This document shows, piece after piece, positions 36,401-49,150 of a DNA stretch of 64,000 nucleotides. The stretch lies in the NCBI GenBank assembly GCA_023213395.1, contig CM041465.1, positions 34,913,741 to 34,977,740 on the forward strand. Reading direction: 5' to 3'. Numbering within the stretch: the first letter of the stretch is position 1; every line of letters starts with the position of its first letter. The notes under the pieces are model-generated. The model was not told where the DNA came from. It did no database searches and saw nothing but the letters and a program-made list of their open reading frames with translations. The DNA comes from Cycas panzhihuaensis (Eukaryota > Cycadophyta). The position numbers and the translations under genes were made by a program.

Positions 36401-36589
36401 TTAATAGAACTATGGTATACATAATGTTGATAATACTTCTTTTGAAGATGCTTTTGGTGGAATGTAATTTGCTCATGCACACCTTCAAAGAATTGGGACC
36501 ACTTCATCAAATGTTGTTAATAGATCCACTAAGTATATTAAGGCTCATTGTGGCTATGCTTATTCACTTTTGCCTTCACCACTTGGAGT

Positions 36590-37000
36590 TGCAAATAGTG
36601 CCACCTCAAATACTTCATCTTGGATCATGGATACTGGAGTAACACAACATATGACTTATCATCACTACTTCTTTTAGGATTTTTACTCTAAGATTAGTGG
36701 CATTATACACATGGTTGACAAATCATCTCAGCTAGTCAAAGGACTTAGAATTGTTTGCCTAAAACTCCCAGGCCTTCCAGATTTTACCCTTGTTGATGTT
36801 TTATATATTCCTACTCTAAAGTAGAACCTACTCTCTTTGTTCACCCTTGTCTCTCATGGATTTGATCTGAGTGTAGTTGTAAATAATCAAACTCTCTGTC
36901 ATTCACCCTCCTTCAAATGTTATGGTTATGATTGGAATTCTTGATGATAAACATTTTTGCCTAAGTGACTCACCATTCTTTGAAGCCAACTATGTTGATA
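36590..37000 (+). pseudogene. pro: Copia E protease
   Basis: SSWIMDTGVTQHMTYHHYFF shows an intact D-T-G (Asp codon at 36,630-36,632). The strand pair GLPDFTLVDVLYIPTLK follows. Stops (for example after FF) break the frame. The copia A homologue has D-T-E. Confidence 0.8.
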
Positions 37001-37019
37001 ATGACTCTACTTTTACCAT

Positions 37020-37930
37020 AACTCTGACTCCTTAAAAGTTGTCCTAAGTAGCCCTATGCCATCCTCATATCCCCCATATCAAAATTCATCATTTAACACA
37101 ACTACATCCCACTCTTCCTCCTATCCCTACCCTCTCCTCTAACCCCTTCAAATCTCAACCATCTATCATTCCCAAATCTCAAAAGTAACCCTTTCCTCGT
37201 AGTCAGTGGAAATTTAGCCAATCTTTGTAGCTTGTACACTCAAATATATGCGATCCTATGCCCATCACTTCTCTAAAAAAGAAGTGGTACTATATTACTT
37301 TCATTTATGATTTTACCAATATAGTATGGGTTGCTTTTCTTGCAAAGAAAGATGAAGCTTTTTGTATGTTTCAAGCTTTCAAGGCCCACATAGAAAATGA
37401 ATCTAGATTCAAGATCAAAACACTCAGGATTGACAATGGTGGCAAGTACATGTCCAATAAGTTTGAATCATAGTTATATCAAGATGGAATTAAACATTAG
37501 ACTACTATTGTAGGTACACCCCAGTAAAATGGAGTTATCAAGTGCATGAATAGGACTATCATAATCATGGCTCATGCTATGCTAGTATATAAGAATGTCC
37601 TTATTTATCTTTGGGTTGAGTCTATCACGGACTCATGTATTGCATCAACACTATTAGTTCCTCTAATATTGACCCCTCTCCACATGAAATGTGGTATGGA
37701 CAAATCCCCTCTATCTCCCCCTTCAAAATTCTTAGCTCTACTTGTTATGCTCACATTTTGGAGGAACGTAGAAATAAGCTCTAAGATAGAGCCTTTAAAG
37801 GCATCTTTGTTGGATACCCTATAGACAAAAAGGGGCACAAGGCTTTTATACCTTTACAGTATAAAATCATCATCACTAGAGATGTTATCTTTGTGGAGAC
37901 TAAAGATCAATTAATTATACCGATTTAATG
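37020..37930 (+). pseudogene. int: Copia E integrase
   Basis: Decayed zinc module (LCHPHIPHIKIHH, with both Cys of the CxxC changed to Ser/Pro-type residues), core MPITSLKKKWYYITFIYDFT (37,258 onward), second Asp in LRIDNGGKYMSNKFES, and NGVIKCMNRTIIIMAHAM where Lys replaces the catalytic Glu. The C-terminal part reads AFKGIFVGYPIDKKGHKAFI, then TRDVIFVE. Inactive. Confidence 0.85.
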
Positions 37931-38047
37931 ATGCTACTAATTTGATATCCAGATTCTAAAATTTAGAGGGGGGACACTCAATAGTTGCTCAAAATCTTAG
38001 AATTTGACAATCGAGCCTCAGAGGATACAAGTTGTGATTCCTAGCCA

Positions 38048-38230
38048 ATGTGTACACATCTGACACCATCATTTATGAATAACCAAGTTGAAAAAGGTAA
38101 AGCCATAGTAGAAGGATCATCTTCTCCAACATCGTCAACTTCCTCCATGCCAAACATTTCACATGATCCTTTTCAGGATCAAAAGAAAGACCAAGAGACT
38201 GTGGAAATAAAAACCTCATTTCTAATTTGA
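38048..38230 (+). pseudogene. pol: Copia E integrase-RT linker
   Basis: A 60-codon frame, Ser/Pro-rich, with HLTPSFMNNQVEKGKAIVEG; it aligns with 12,811-13,017 of copia A. Confidence 0.7.
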
Positions 38231-38359
38231 GGTTTTCATGAAGCCTACTAGCTACACAAGGACATCATGTTGGATGAGGTATGCAAAATTGGCACTAGAA
38301 GTCCCTATAGAGCAAGGATGCATGAATCACTTTCCGTTGAGCTTGAACCAAAAGAACTA

Positions 38360-39200
38360 CACCTTGATCTTAATAAAGAGCCCCTAACCTACCAAGAAGT
38401 TGTAAAACACTGACTTAGATAAATGCCATGAATGAAGAGTACCAATCTCTTATCAAGAATGGTATATGGGAGCTTGTTGATCTACCACTTGGAAGAAAGA
38501 TAGTTCAAGATAAATGGGTGTTAAAAAAAAGTATAGATTAGATGGCACCCTAGAAAAACACAAGGTGAGGTTGGTAGAAAAAGGATTCACACAAAGGGAA
38601 GACATCTGCTACATTGAAATCTTTGCTCCTATAACCAAGTGGCCTACAATCAGAACTCTTATAGCCTTGACTACTCAACAAGGTTGGAAAATCTACCAAC
38701 TCAATATTAAGACTGCATTTCTTAATGGGGACCTTAAAAAGGAAATTTGCATAGCTCAATTAGAAGTATACAAGATTGTCAGTCAGGAGCATAAGGTTTA
38801 CATGCTCAAAAACTCCTTATACGGACTAAAACAATCCCCTCATACTTGGTTTATCAAGTTGTCTAAAAGAATGAGACAACTTGGATATGAGGTTTGTGAC
38901 TATCAATATTTTAATGCAACATTATCTATTAAGTGCCAAAATGATAAAGTCACTTACCTCTTAGTCTTTGTGGATGATATACTAATAATAGGAAATAGTG
39001 AACAAGTAATTAGCCAGCTGAAGAAGGACCTTGCTAAAACTTTTAAATTATCTAATCTCGAGTTGATGAAATATTACTTAGGAATTAAAGTAACTTAAAA
39101 GAATGGCAAAATCTTTCTCTCCCAAGAAAATATATCAACAATCTTCTAACAAAGTTTTAGTTGGAAGGTGTTTGACGATGGATACACCTATGGAACCTAA
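38360..39200 (+). pseudogene. pol: Copia E reverse transcriptase
   Basis: A 194-codon open frame (38,514-39,098) is the longest pol frame in the AT-rich part. It holds HKVRLVEKGFTQREDICYIE, IYQLNIKTAFLNGDL (Asn in place of the first palm Asp), MLKNSLYGLKQSPHTWFIKL and LLVFVDDILIIGNSEQ, the YVDD box with Phe for Tyr. KYYLGIKVT closes the thumb entry. The Asn change removes one metal ligand, so the enzyme is inactive even where the frame is open. Confidence 0.9.
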
Positions 39201-39217
39201 TATTAAACTCTTAGGCG

Positions 39218-39880
39218 ATGGTGACATTAGAAAGGCGAGACACAACACTCTACAAGCAACTTGTAGGTAGTCTCATCTATAATACCAACACAAGGCCAGA
39301 TATTGCACACTCTATCAGTATTCTTATAAGATTCATGATAAATCCTAAGCATAATCCTGGTAAGTTGCAATACAGTGTTGAGGTACTTGAAGATGACCAA
39401 CAAATATGGTTTATTGTATGAACCCAATGTAGAATTTAAAATTTATGCATACAGGACTCATACTTTATCGAGAGATAAAGACATAGGAAGATCTACATAT
39501 GGGTACATAACATTTCTTAGAACAAGACCCATATCATAGAGATCTAGATGGTAGAAGATAGTTGCAGACTCAACTACTAAAGCTAAATATATTATTACTT
39601 CTAAGACAAGTAAGGAGGTGATATGGCTTAGAAAATTATTAAATATATTAAATGCTACCCAAATAAATTCTACTAGCTTACATATAGATAATTAATCTAT
39701 AATCGAAATGGCTAAAAATCTTGTATTTCATGATTGTACTAAATATATAAGTATGAGAGTCCATAGCATTAGAGAGCTAGTTCATGATGGCATAATTCAA
39801 CTGGAGTACTACACCACAATAGATCAAGTGGCCAATATCTTCATCAAACCACTGAAGAGGGTGAAGTTTGAATAGTTTCA
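39218..39880 (+). pseudogene. pol: Copia E RNase H
   Basis: LYKQLVGSLIYNTNTRPDIA (39,218-39,421), then STYGYITFLRTRPIS, STTKAKYIITSKTSKEVIWL (catalytic Glu of STTEAEY is Lys), SIRELVHDGIIQLEYYTTID and QVANIFIKPLKRVKF at the end. This is the standard copia RNase H order and C-terminus. Confidence 0.85.
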
Positions 39881-40248
39881 AAAGAAGGACAGAAGGACAA
39901 GTGTAAGTCTCTACTCTATCCCATTCATGAAAACCCCTTGTGTGCATGAAAGGATAAGGATTGTATCATTTTAGAAAATCAGAACCTGTGAAAACTTGAA
40001 AGGGCATGGTTGATGACCAAATCGTATATGGAGACTCGGTAGATTTCATCTACAAAATTTATTATACTAATTGGCTATCTGGCTTTATTTAAAGAGCCAC
40101 CTGAGTTAGGTTAGTAGATTAGAAAATCTATGGGTTTTCTTCCCTATGAGGGTTTCCCACAAAAGTGTCATAGTAGTTTGCTTTGTAAGAGGCTCAAATA
40201 AAGACCTCATAAGATAGAATAAAATAGGATGAAATGACCTTCTACCAT

Positions 40249-40260
40249 TAAGGAGGAGAT
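40249..40260 (+). promoter_or_regulatory. Copia E polypurine tract
   Basis: taaggaggagat immediately before the 3' LTR TG. Confidence 0.85.
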
Positions 40261-40556
40261 TGAAAGGGGTTAATGTCACAAGGTCATTACATTAGTTGAT
40301 TATTTCTAAAAGGGACCTAAGTGAACTTTAAATTAGATCACTTAAGTAAAATGCACTTTTATGTACATTATGTGTAATTTTTTTTCACCTAACTCTAATG
40401 CTCCCTCTCTTAATATAAAAGTAAAAGCTCAATGGGGGAGGCTTATTCTTACCTCCTCATTTTGTGAAACTACTTTATTTCTCTCAAGTCTCTGTTTCTC
40501 CCATATCTGTCTTTGTGTTTAGTGCATGAAGATGAAGGATAGATCCACTCTTTTCA
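40261..40556 (+). repeat. Copia E 3' LTR
   Basis: tgaaaggggttaatgtc...ccactcttttca, 296 bases, followed by target duplicate agtta. Confidence 0.95.
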
Positions 40557-40561
40557 AGTTA

Positions 40562-43500
40562 CACTTCTTTCATTTTACACCTATAATACCTATTTATGAT
40601 GCATATTCTTGTACTCCCATGTCGATTAAGAGGCTTCACATGATACTTAATTCTCTATAGTTATGCCCTACTTATGGCCTCCATCACCTATATTAAGCCT
40701 ATAGTATATATTATATTGTATTATATTAAGTGGAATGGTTCCAACTAGTAATCTGTGCCAATATTTAGCAAGAGATCATAAAGAGAGATAAAATGCACAA
40801 CACAAAGACTTAATTTATTACTTAAGCACTAATGATTATAGAAATGAAGCACTTATAAGTATATCAAAGAGAAACTAAAGTCATACAAAGTATAATATCA
40901 TAATAATCTCTAGACATTAACTTTTCTTTATAAACATGTACCCTTAAATAGGAAAAAGTGGTTCCTTCCTATGGAATCATATTGGAGAGGTAATCAACTT
41001 TCAATTCTATTGTTGGAACTATGCAACCCATCCACATATATTAATAGCCAATGTTAACCTTCACCCATCTAGGTCATATGTATAAATATCTATGTTTGAT
41101 AACTATAAGCAGTTATATAATAGGCCCCCTTCCTTGAGATACGAAGCCCATAAAATGTTGAAGATGTAGATGATACTTAATAAAATTTAGTCTATTCCTA
41201 TGTTGTTTCTTCTAGTTCATAACTTGCCCATTATACTAGACACTCTAAGGTAGTCTTATTCTAGAGACAACATTACTGGCTATTTAAGATGTATTCTAGA
41301 AGAACTATAAGGAGTTATTCTTTATTAAGAATTGGAAGGGAAGTCTAAGGGATAATGACCTTTCCAAGGTATTAATTAAGATAGGAAATATGGAAGATAT
41401 TATGGATTTTAGTATCAGGGGGAAGTTTAAGGGAATAGGCAACTTCATTAATGTATTGGATAACCTTATAAGGGCTATAATATCAATAAATAAACATGAT
41501 TTTAACTATTATAGAGGGATTTCTAGTTATAAGGTTAAAGATGAAGGAAGACTAAATCACCAAAAAAAAAAAATAATCAAAATGGTGGCAGTCAATTAAT
41601 TACTTAATATAATTTTAGGAAGAGGCTAAGTTTTGTTTTTGAGAGAATGTAGGACATGATTAATGCCTTGCAATTTTTTTTAGACCACAATAGTTTGAAG
41701 GTTAGTGGCTAATATATCATGAGATAGTGGAAGATATCCATAGAGGGTCATAAAGGGGAGCATACCAATATAAGAGTGGTGGGATAAATTATTACAATAT
41801 TCTAGTAAAGCTGGCGAGAGGTCCATCTACTTTTTGTGTTATGAGGAAAAGCATCATTGTTTCACCAAAACGACCCTTATCACTTTTAGTATGTCACTTG
41901 TATTCTTTTATGTGAAAATGATTTGTTGAAGATGTTTTATTTGTATTAGGCTATGTTTTGGTGAAATGTTATACTAATATCATAATTGATGTATGTTGAA
42001 TGATGATTGATATATTATTATGCCATCACCTGTTGATGAGTGGCAACTATGGTATTAAATCACCCTTTCATGATTATTCCTATTCATTTTTCTTCCTTTA
42101 AAACATACGGTTTCATGCTTTTATCTTGATTTCACCCTTACATTATCCTTTTTATTAATTTTTGGGCTTGAGCTTATTTTCCATCCCTTTTGGGCTATTT
42201 TCTCGATTAATAAAATCATTTATGCTAAAATCATTTTTGACTTTTTAGTGAGCCATTTTCTTTCCTCATTTGTTGCATTTTGGTCCTACCAAAATGTTAT
42301 CAATCACATTTTATGAAGAAGATCACATTTTGGCTCTTCCAAAATGCAACTAGTCATATTTTTAACTATCATGCATGCAAAATGTTTCTAGTGTGCAAGT
42401 TTTCTATATGTTGGCATATAGATTCAATGGAAACCAATCCTAATCATGCCTAGAAGTCATGGAAACCTAATTGTTGTATATGATTCAAAGGGTATAAGCT
42501 TAGAGATCAAGTTTTAGAGGTGTTTCTTGATATTTTTTAGATATTTTTACCACTACTATTTGGAAAGCTTTTTTGAAGAAAAAGGGTGAAGTTAGGAGAA
42601 AGATTGTTGTTTCACGTTTGCTTAGATTTCAATGTTTGATGCTTCTCAAAATACTCAAATTCTTATAAATTTTTTAGCTTTAAACCTTTTTTTTTCTAGT
42701 AAAATCTTTCCTATTGTAAACTCATGTAATTCTTCTACTCTTTTATGACTATTTATACTTAGAATCTTTCCTTTCTTCTTGGTGATATTTGATGTATCTT
42801 TGTATTTATTTTCTTCCTTGGGAATTTAGTTAAAAGGTCTACACTTTATGGAATAAAAAAGGGGTAGACTATTATGAAGAATACTCATCTCTTCATTGAC
42901 ATGATACCTACTCTCTCCCATTCTTCCACAGTTATCCAAATCCTTAAGAGGCTTACTTTCATCTTGACTCATTTGTAGTTGTCATTGAGCCTACTATTCT
43001 TGTTTCTCTTTTTCCTTTATTAGTTTTAAAGGAAAAAATTTGAAGTAATTTGATCACACGAAAGAAGGAAAGTTGTTTTGAGGCAGGAGCTTATTAATAG
43101 GCAAGAAATTATAGAAAGTTACTAGTATTGTTCTTGTTTGACTTCATTCCTTTCATTACTTTCTTGTTTTAAAAGGAAATCTAAATATATGAATGATGTC
43201 TTTGATGTAATTAAATCATGATATTCAAGGATCCTTTGGTGTCTAAAAGACCCCATTTATGATAGAATCTCTCTATTCTTCAATTTATTGCTTGTTTATA
43301 GATAATGACTTAGTTATGATTGATTGCATGTAATTTTTATGATTTGAATATCATTCATAGTAGCAAAAATATATCTTCAAAAGTCTCTTTTCATCTTGGA
43401 ATCATTCTGTAAGAAAAATAACAGGTAATTAGAATGAAAGTTTCATATAGATATTTTATTTTATTGGATCTCTTATTCATTTATATACATGTAGTTGCAT

Positions 43501-44100
43501 ATTGTGTTAGCTACATTTCATGCTAGTTTTTCTTCATTGAAAAAGTATGTGTAGCATATAGAGAAAATAGTTTCTTTTTCTTTCTTTCATCTTAGTGTGC
43601 TTCATCTTATTAAAAAAATAATAAAAAAATATATATTACATGCATGTTTAGTTTTTTTATTTGTGTGTTGAAAAGAAGGCAGATAGATCTTATAGTTTCA
43701 TTGATTGTTCTTATAATTTCATTTCATTTAAAAAAAAAAAACATAAAAGAAAGAAGAAAACCCTTCCAGCACATAACCCTTTTCCTTTATTTCAGTAAAA
43801 CTCAAAGGTTAAAAGAATAAGAGGAAAGGAGTCTAGGAAGGATACAAGAAATATTATCAGTGTAATCCTAAACTTAGAACTCTATATGATTGTGTAGGCT
43901 AGTGGATTCAATCACCCCCTTACATCTTAGCCTTTCGTTGCTTCATTCATATTTTTATTAGTCAACATAATTAGGTGAGAACTCCTTAAGAGTTATAAAA
44001 GGTGGTCCCTTTGGTTCTCTTAGGCTTCTTATCTCTTAGCTTATACTTGAAATAGAGGAAACATATTACTAGTAAGGAGATATTTGGTTTCGTCCAACTA
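40562..44100 (+). other. AT-rich DNA, possibly leader/LTR of gypsy-2
   Basis: No recognised domain. A 69-codon plus-strand frame (41,390-41,599) and its continuation to about 41,900 read DFSIRGKFKGIGNFINVLDN and later FLCYEEKHHCF, vaguely Gag-knuckle-like but not a proper CCHC. The 42,000-44,100 part lies where the gypsy-2 LTR and leader should be and shares short patterns (for example ttggtgatattt near 42,780) with the gypsy-1 leader. LTR edges were not found. Confidence 0.3.
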
Positions 44101-44169
44101 AAGCATGCCATCTTTACTGGTGACCATCTTGAGGATTACCATTTGTCCTCTTATTTAAAGTGATGGAAA

Positions 44170-46440
44170 CTACAACACCCACTCTCGGTGATCATTAAGG
44201 CTTCAAGGTATCTTGCCTAATCTTCAAGTGCAACCTTCACATTTTGCTCATGAAGTTATATCTTCCTATGTTGAATCTTTAGAACATCATGCTTATGATA
44301 TTTATATTTAACCCTATGAAGATTCAACTCAACTATATAAAATACCTATGGATCAAGGGTATCTGGAACCCTCTTAATTCCATGGTGATGCTTCTTTTAT
44401 GGATCCTTTTTGCATAAAATAATCACTTCTTGTTGACACATCCATCATGTTTTGAGTTGGTTCTTATTAGGGTCCCTATCCTCTTAGCATGCCTATATAT
44501 TATGATGATTTTTATCTAGAGACTCATACTATGATATCTTCTCCATAGCATCATCAATTTGATCCATTGTATGAGGAGTATGGGTTAATTCAAGTTAAGC
44601 CTTTGATTGCTCTAAATATCATTTGATCTCCCCTACCTTCTTATCCTCCTTCGCTAAGAGCTCATTCTCCTTCTTTATAGGAGGTGAAAGATCATAGGTC
44701 GGTTATTCTTAGCCCCTTTCTTTGCCTTCTAGATTATAGGTTCGACCCATTCTCCTTATATGGTACCTTCTACACATGAAGGTACCTCTACTATTCCCAT
44801 TCAAGGTAACCTAGTTCTTGTCATGCTCTTACCTCTCACGAAGTAGTCTTACCTTCATCAATATCACAATCTATTCATTCTTATTCCACTAAGGTTGCCC
44901 CCTCTCATCTTGTCTCATCCTCAACTTAATTGCTAGTTTATACATCCTACACACTTGAGCTATAAGGCATTAGACCTCCTACCTCTTATCCTAGAACACT
45001 TAATGTAGCCTTCTTCCCAACATGTTTCTCATACCTATCCTATCAATCCTTATGCTTTAGTTAGTCAATCTCAAGTTTTGGGGGTTGCTAACCCTACCTC
45101 CTCATCACATGTGCCTATAACCACTCTACAATTAATCCCTTTTCCTTCATTCAATCCCACCTTTTCTCAATATCCTATGCCCTAAACAAATTCTATGATT
45201 AACCCTATGGATTGGTTTAATCCTTTATCTATTCTTCCATCCCATTCTTTTCCTTAACAACAACAACAACAACATGTTCCTTCTATCACTCCACATTTGT
45301 CCTCCTTGCCTCAATGTGTCACTACATTGAGGCAAGGAGATTTTTTCTAGATTATATGAAGTCTCCTTTTCCATGTAAGTTCATTTTATCCCTGATACCT
45401 CCATTCCTTTTTGAGTTACCTAAACTATCAGGTGACTCCTCCCAAGATCTTGGCTCTTATATACAAGTGTTTGCACTTGCTTATGCAAATTTTGTATTGT
45501 ATAATTACACCATGATGTGCTTGTTTCCTAAATCACTTCAAGGTGATTCCTTGAAATGGTTTTATCAATTTCTCTTAGCTTCTATTCTCTAATTTCAACA
45601 ATTAGTTGATTCTTTTATCAACTATTTTAATGTAGTAAGACCATTTGAATCTAGCATCAAATCTTTTTTGGCTATCAAATAAAACCACAATGAAACTTCT
45701 AGAGACTTTATGAGAAGGTTTTAAAACCAAGTACACACATGTCATTCACGTCTCAAACCTAGTGTCTTATTCGATCTATTCACTAATGCTTTGAGGCCAC
45801 ATGTACATCTTGAAGTTTTTAAGCTTGGCCCTCAAACCTATGAAGAAGTTGTTGATTGTTGTTTATCTTTAGAAATATTTGAGATTTAGGCAGGTATTAA
45901 GAAGGTTGAGAAACCTATTTCCTCTAAATAAACTATTCAAACAACTAAGGCTTCACATCTAAGACTACTATGATCACTTAACTTATTCTATTAGATCATT
46001 GGAGCACATGATCAATATTAAGCTATGTGTTAAGGGTCCTTCTCAAAATCAGCCCTCGAAGAAATAAAAGTACTCTATCTTCTTGAAGGAAGGAAGAAAC
46101 AAGTTCCCATACCTCCTCCTTCTTTCAAAAAGATAAAATGGTGTTCTTATCATCAAAGAAAGGTCCATGATAGAAGTGAATGTCACATGGTTTAAGCTAT
46201 AACAAAAAATACAAATGCTCAATCAAACTATCCCTCTAAAACGTCTCAAGATCAAATGATTCATAAGGACCCCCTTACCTCAATATAAAAACAAAGGAAA
46301 CAAAGATGATAAAGGTGGGAAAAATAGGTTCAAGATGATAAAGATGAGCCTTTAGATCTAATTTGTCAAAGAAGACTACTACTCCCCTTAATCCTCTAAC
46401 AAAATGAACTAGTAATTAAGCTCTCCCACCTCCTAAAGGT
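44170..46440 (+). pseudogene. gag: Gypsy-2 gag
   Basis: The 92-codon frame 45,314-45,592 carries FELPKLSGDSSQDLGSYIQV and MMCLFPKSLQGDSLKWFYQF, the Gag core. Further on come NHNETSRDFMRRF and FKLGPQTYEEVVDCCLSLEI, and at about 46,135-46,190 the motif KWCSYHQRKVHDRSECHMV (C-x2-H-x4-H-x4-C). All three have counterparts in gypsy-1. The N-terminal 1.1 kb is Pro/Ser-rich with many stops, includes a (CAA)n run near 45,257-45,275, and precedes a perfect hairpin at 45,302-45,339. Confidence 0.8.
45302..45339 (+). repeat. Perfect 16-bp inverted repeat with 6-base loop
   Basis: ctccttgcctcaatgt, loop gtcact, then acattgaggcaaggag: a perfect 16-bp stem inside the gag frame. In RNA it would be a strong hairpin. 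It may be chance, a small inverted duplication, or a structural signal. Confidence 0.85.
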
Positions 46441-46464
46441 GGTGAGACAAAGAGAACAATTAAT

Positions 46465-47090
46465 ATGGTAGAGATAACAAAGAGTGCAGGTCTATTTAAA
46501 TCACTTGATGTTTCAATGGAAAAGAATCCTAACTCTTTACCTCTTGTACCCCTACATCCCATCGGGTTTAGGTCCATTCATTCCAGTATAAAGGATGAAT
46601 CATTCTCTTTAGTCTGTGAGCTTAAGACCATTCCTACCAATATTTTAGTTATAGATTTATTGAAGTGTTGCCTTAAGCAATGCCATCTCTTGTTTGATGC
46701 ATTGGGAGTTCCTACTATAGTCTCTTCATTTACTTCCATACTTTTTTTTAACTTGGTCCATTTTATATTAAGATAATAAAAGATGACATCAATATCAAAT
46801 AAGTCATTATTGATGAGGGATCATCCATTAATATAATTCCTCTTCATCTTGTTGAGGACTTAAAAATTTTGGTTTTTGATGTATGTGAGTGGATTTATCA
46901 GGGATACAATAAAAGTCAAAAAGTACCCCTTGGTCAAGTCACTCTCCTTCTTACTTTAGAAGAAAAGATAGTTCTTACTAAATTGACCATCATTGATCTT
47001 GATTTAGAGTACAACATCCTTTTAGGTAGACCTTTTATTATCCAAATGGATATGGTTTGTTCTTTTCTCTTTGGTGAACTTTGATTCATC
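46465..47090 (+). pseudogene. pro: Gypsy-2 retropepsin and preceding segment
   Basis: The 46,465-46,776 frame has VIDLLKCCLKQCHLLFDALG, matching gypsy-1 SLMDVLRSCPEQRALLLEALG in type. The protease active site is VIIDEGSSINIIPLHLVEDL (Asp codon 46,812-46,814, D-E-G). The 46,869-47,084 frame continues GYNKSQKVPLGQVTLLLTLE and LEYNILLGRPFIIQMDMVCS, the second hallmark. One frame change separates the two halves. Confidence 0.85.
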
Positions 47091-48300
47091 CTTAAGAGAT
47101 AATTAAAAATTATAAAGTAAAAGTTAAACCTATTAAATATTCAATTTCACTTATTAAGACCTTTTCTAAGCTTGGTGAGTTATCTAACTCTTTGGAGTAC
47201 TTCTTCCAATTATTAGGTTTAGGACAATACTTTACCATTGAAACTCCTTCTATTCAGGAAGAAGTAAAAGATGTTCATTTGGTGGAGATTGTCCCTATTT
47301 AATCAGGTCCCTTATCTATTCCTTGCTCTTTGGGTCTAACTCATCAATCTTTGGTTACTTCTTCCTCTTGTAATGAAGAAGGAACTTTACATTCTATCAT
47401 ATCTTATGAGGAAATACCTATGGCGAAACTATTGATATGAATGCCCCTTTCTATTCAAACCTATTTCTCACAAGTTTTCTATTTACCTATAAGGGGAAAT
47501 GCTTTAGTTTCTTCTAATATGAATCATTCTCTAATTCGTCATATAATTTTTCTTTTACATGACATACTTGTTGATGTTACACCTCTCTTCTCTCGATCTC
47601 TTCTCTTTACTACATGGTTGAATAAGCGAGAAGAAGATGGTGTTGCATTGATATCGGACTTAGAATCAAGTAATAAGGATATTAATTCACTTGATATACT
47701 TGAGGAATCAAAATACTCCTATTTGACTATAGGAAGTGAATTTAATTTGCATTATTTCTTTTCCTTCTCGTCCTTCTATGGATACTTCTCTATCATCCCT
47801 CATCTTGATGTCTTTGTCTAATCAAGATTGTTAGTCTTATCATTAGGATTTTAAGTAAACCTTTATATTAATTTGGAAGTTTATTGATAGGCCTATTCTT
47901 TTCTCTCAAGTTCCTTCAATCATTGAGTTTGTTGCAACCTATCTAGGCTCTTTGGTTAACTCTCCTTTACATTTTAGGCACTCTTCTTTATTTACTAACT
48001 TACTAAGGAATTTACTCCTCGTTGATCTTTTCACTTTGATCATTTTTTTTGAAAGTAATGCAATTTGATTCATTGCTAGTTGATCATTCCTAATCTTAAG
48101 AGGTAGTTTCTCTAGTAGAACCTACTCCTCCTTATTTTAAAGAGGAAATTCTATACTTATGGAGCAAGCTATTGACATTGACTTAGAACTAGGAAATATC
48201 CCTAAGATTATTAAATCAGGAGCTAGTTGTACTCCCCAACATATTTCTCAATTTAAGGATCTCTTTCATGAGTTCTACTCAGTTTTGCTTGGGACTATAA
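47091..48300 (+). pseudogene. pol: Gypsy-2 protease-RT linker
   Basis: A long Ser/Leu/Glu-rich linker; the 126-codon frame 47,441-47,821 has no recognised domain. The 48,159-48,350 frame has EQAIDIDLELGNIPKIIKSG, the conserved pre-RT segment of Tat/Athila pol, which in other elements leads to the FAWSYxDMPG motif. Confidence 0.6.
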
Positions 48301-49150
48301 AGATATTCATGGCCTTGATCCTTAAGTTATTGAGCATAATATCACAGTAACTCCTAGCATCAAACCTAAATATCAAAAACAACATCCTATTCATTCATAT
48401 ATCTCTCTTACTATCAAACGAAGTGGAGAAGTTGTTAGAAGTTGGATTCATTGAGAGTGGTAATTACTCTTAATGGGTTTCTAATATAGTTCGGTTGTAA
48501 GAAAAGCAGTTCAATCGAATTTTTATTAACCGAAACATTAATGAAGCATTCTCTAAAGATAATTTTCTTTTCCCTTTTCTTGATCAAATTTAGGATCAGA
48601 CGACTAATTTCAAGGTGATGTCTCTTATGGATGTCTTTTATGGTTATAATCAGATTTCCATCTCACCTCGAGATTGTCATAAGACTGCATTCACTACTCC
48701 TCGGAGAACTTTCATGTATAAATTCATGCCTTTTAGATTGAAAAATACTAGTACTACTTATTAAAGAGTTGTGGTTTATATTTTTTATGATTTGATTGGT
48801 AATATTATTACTATGTACTTAGATGATATACTTGTTCTTTCTTACAAAAGATGTGATCATGTGTGTTACTTGAGAATCATCTTCAAAAGGTATAGGAAAT
48901 ATTATTTATGTCGTAATCCATCTAAATATGTTTTTGTCATAACGTTAGGAAGAATATTAGGTAACATTATTTCCCATAATGGGATTAGAATAGATCCAGA
49001 CAAGATAAAGGTAATTATTGATATGCCTCCTCCTAAAAGCTATAAATAGATTAAATCCTTAGGTAGTTTTAGTTTCTTAAGATACTTTATTACCAATTTC
49101 ACTTTGGATGCCAAGCCTATCATAAATCTCTTAAAGAAAGATGTGAAATT
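48301..49150 (+). pseudogene. pol: Gypsy-2 reverse transcriptase
   Basis: Readable motifs in order: SGEVV, VSNIV, FNRIFINRNINEAFSKDNF, MSLMDVFYGYNQISISPRDC (first palm Asp at 48,630-48,632), HKTAFTTPRRTFMYKFMPF, ITMYLDDILVLSYKRCDHVC (Y-L-D-D, Asp codons 48,822-48,827), RNPSKYVF, LGNIISHNGIRIDPDKIKVI and FSFLRYFITNFTLDAKPIIN. The YNQI and GIxxDPxKI forms are typical of Tat/Athila RTs. Catalytic Asps are intact but stops such as tat-taa-aga (from a Gln codon) break the frame. Confidence 0.9.

Larger units (their letters stand above)
33011..40556 (+). mobile_element. Ty1/copia element E, structurally complete
   Basis: A 7.5-kb plus-strand copia: 298-bp 5' LTR, tRNA-iMet primer site, about 2.1 kb leader, gag, protease, integrase, RT, RNase H, polypurine tract, 296-bp 3' LTR. 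Perfect 5-bp target duplication agtta (33,006-33,010 and 40,557-40,561). Same family as copia A by LTR, leader and Gag (QPTPSxxxxxxxxAFGG). The LTRs differ at roughly a tenth of positions by eye, so it is old, and every gene carries stops. Confidence 0.95.

Noticed and set aside
41390-41900. Possible Gag gene with zinc knuckle (FLCYEEKHHCF)
   Set aside because: The spacing does not give a CCHC knuckle and the neighbouring frame has no Gag core; left as unassigned.
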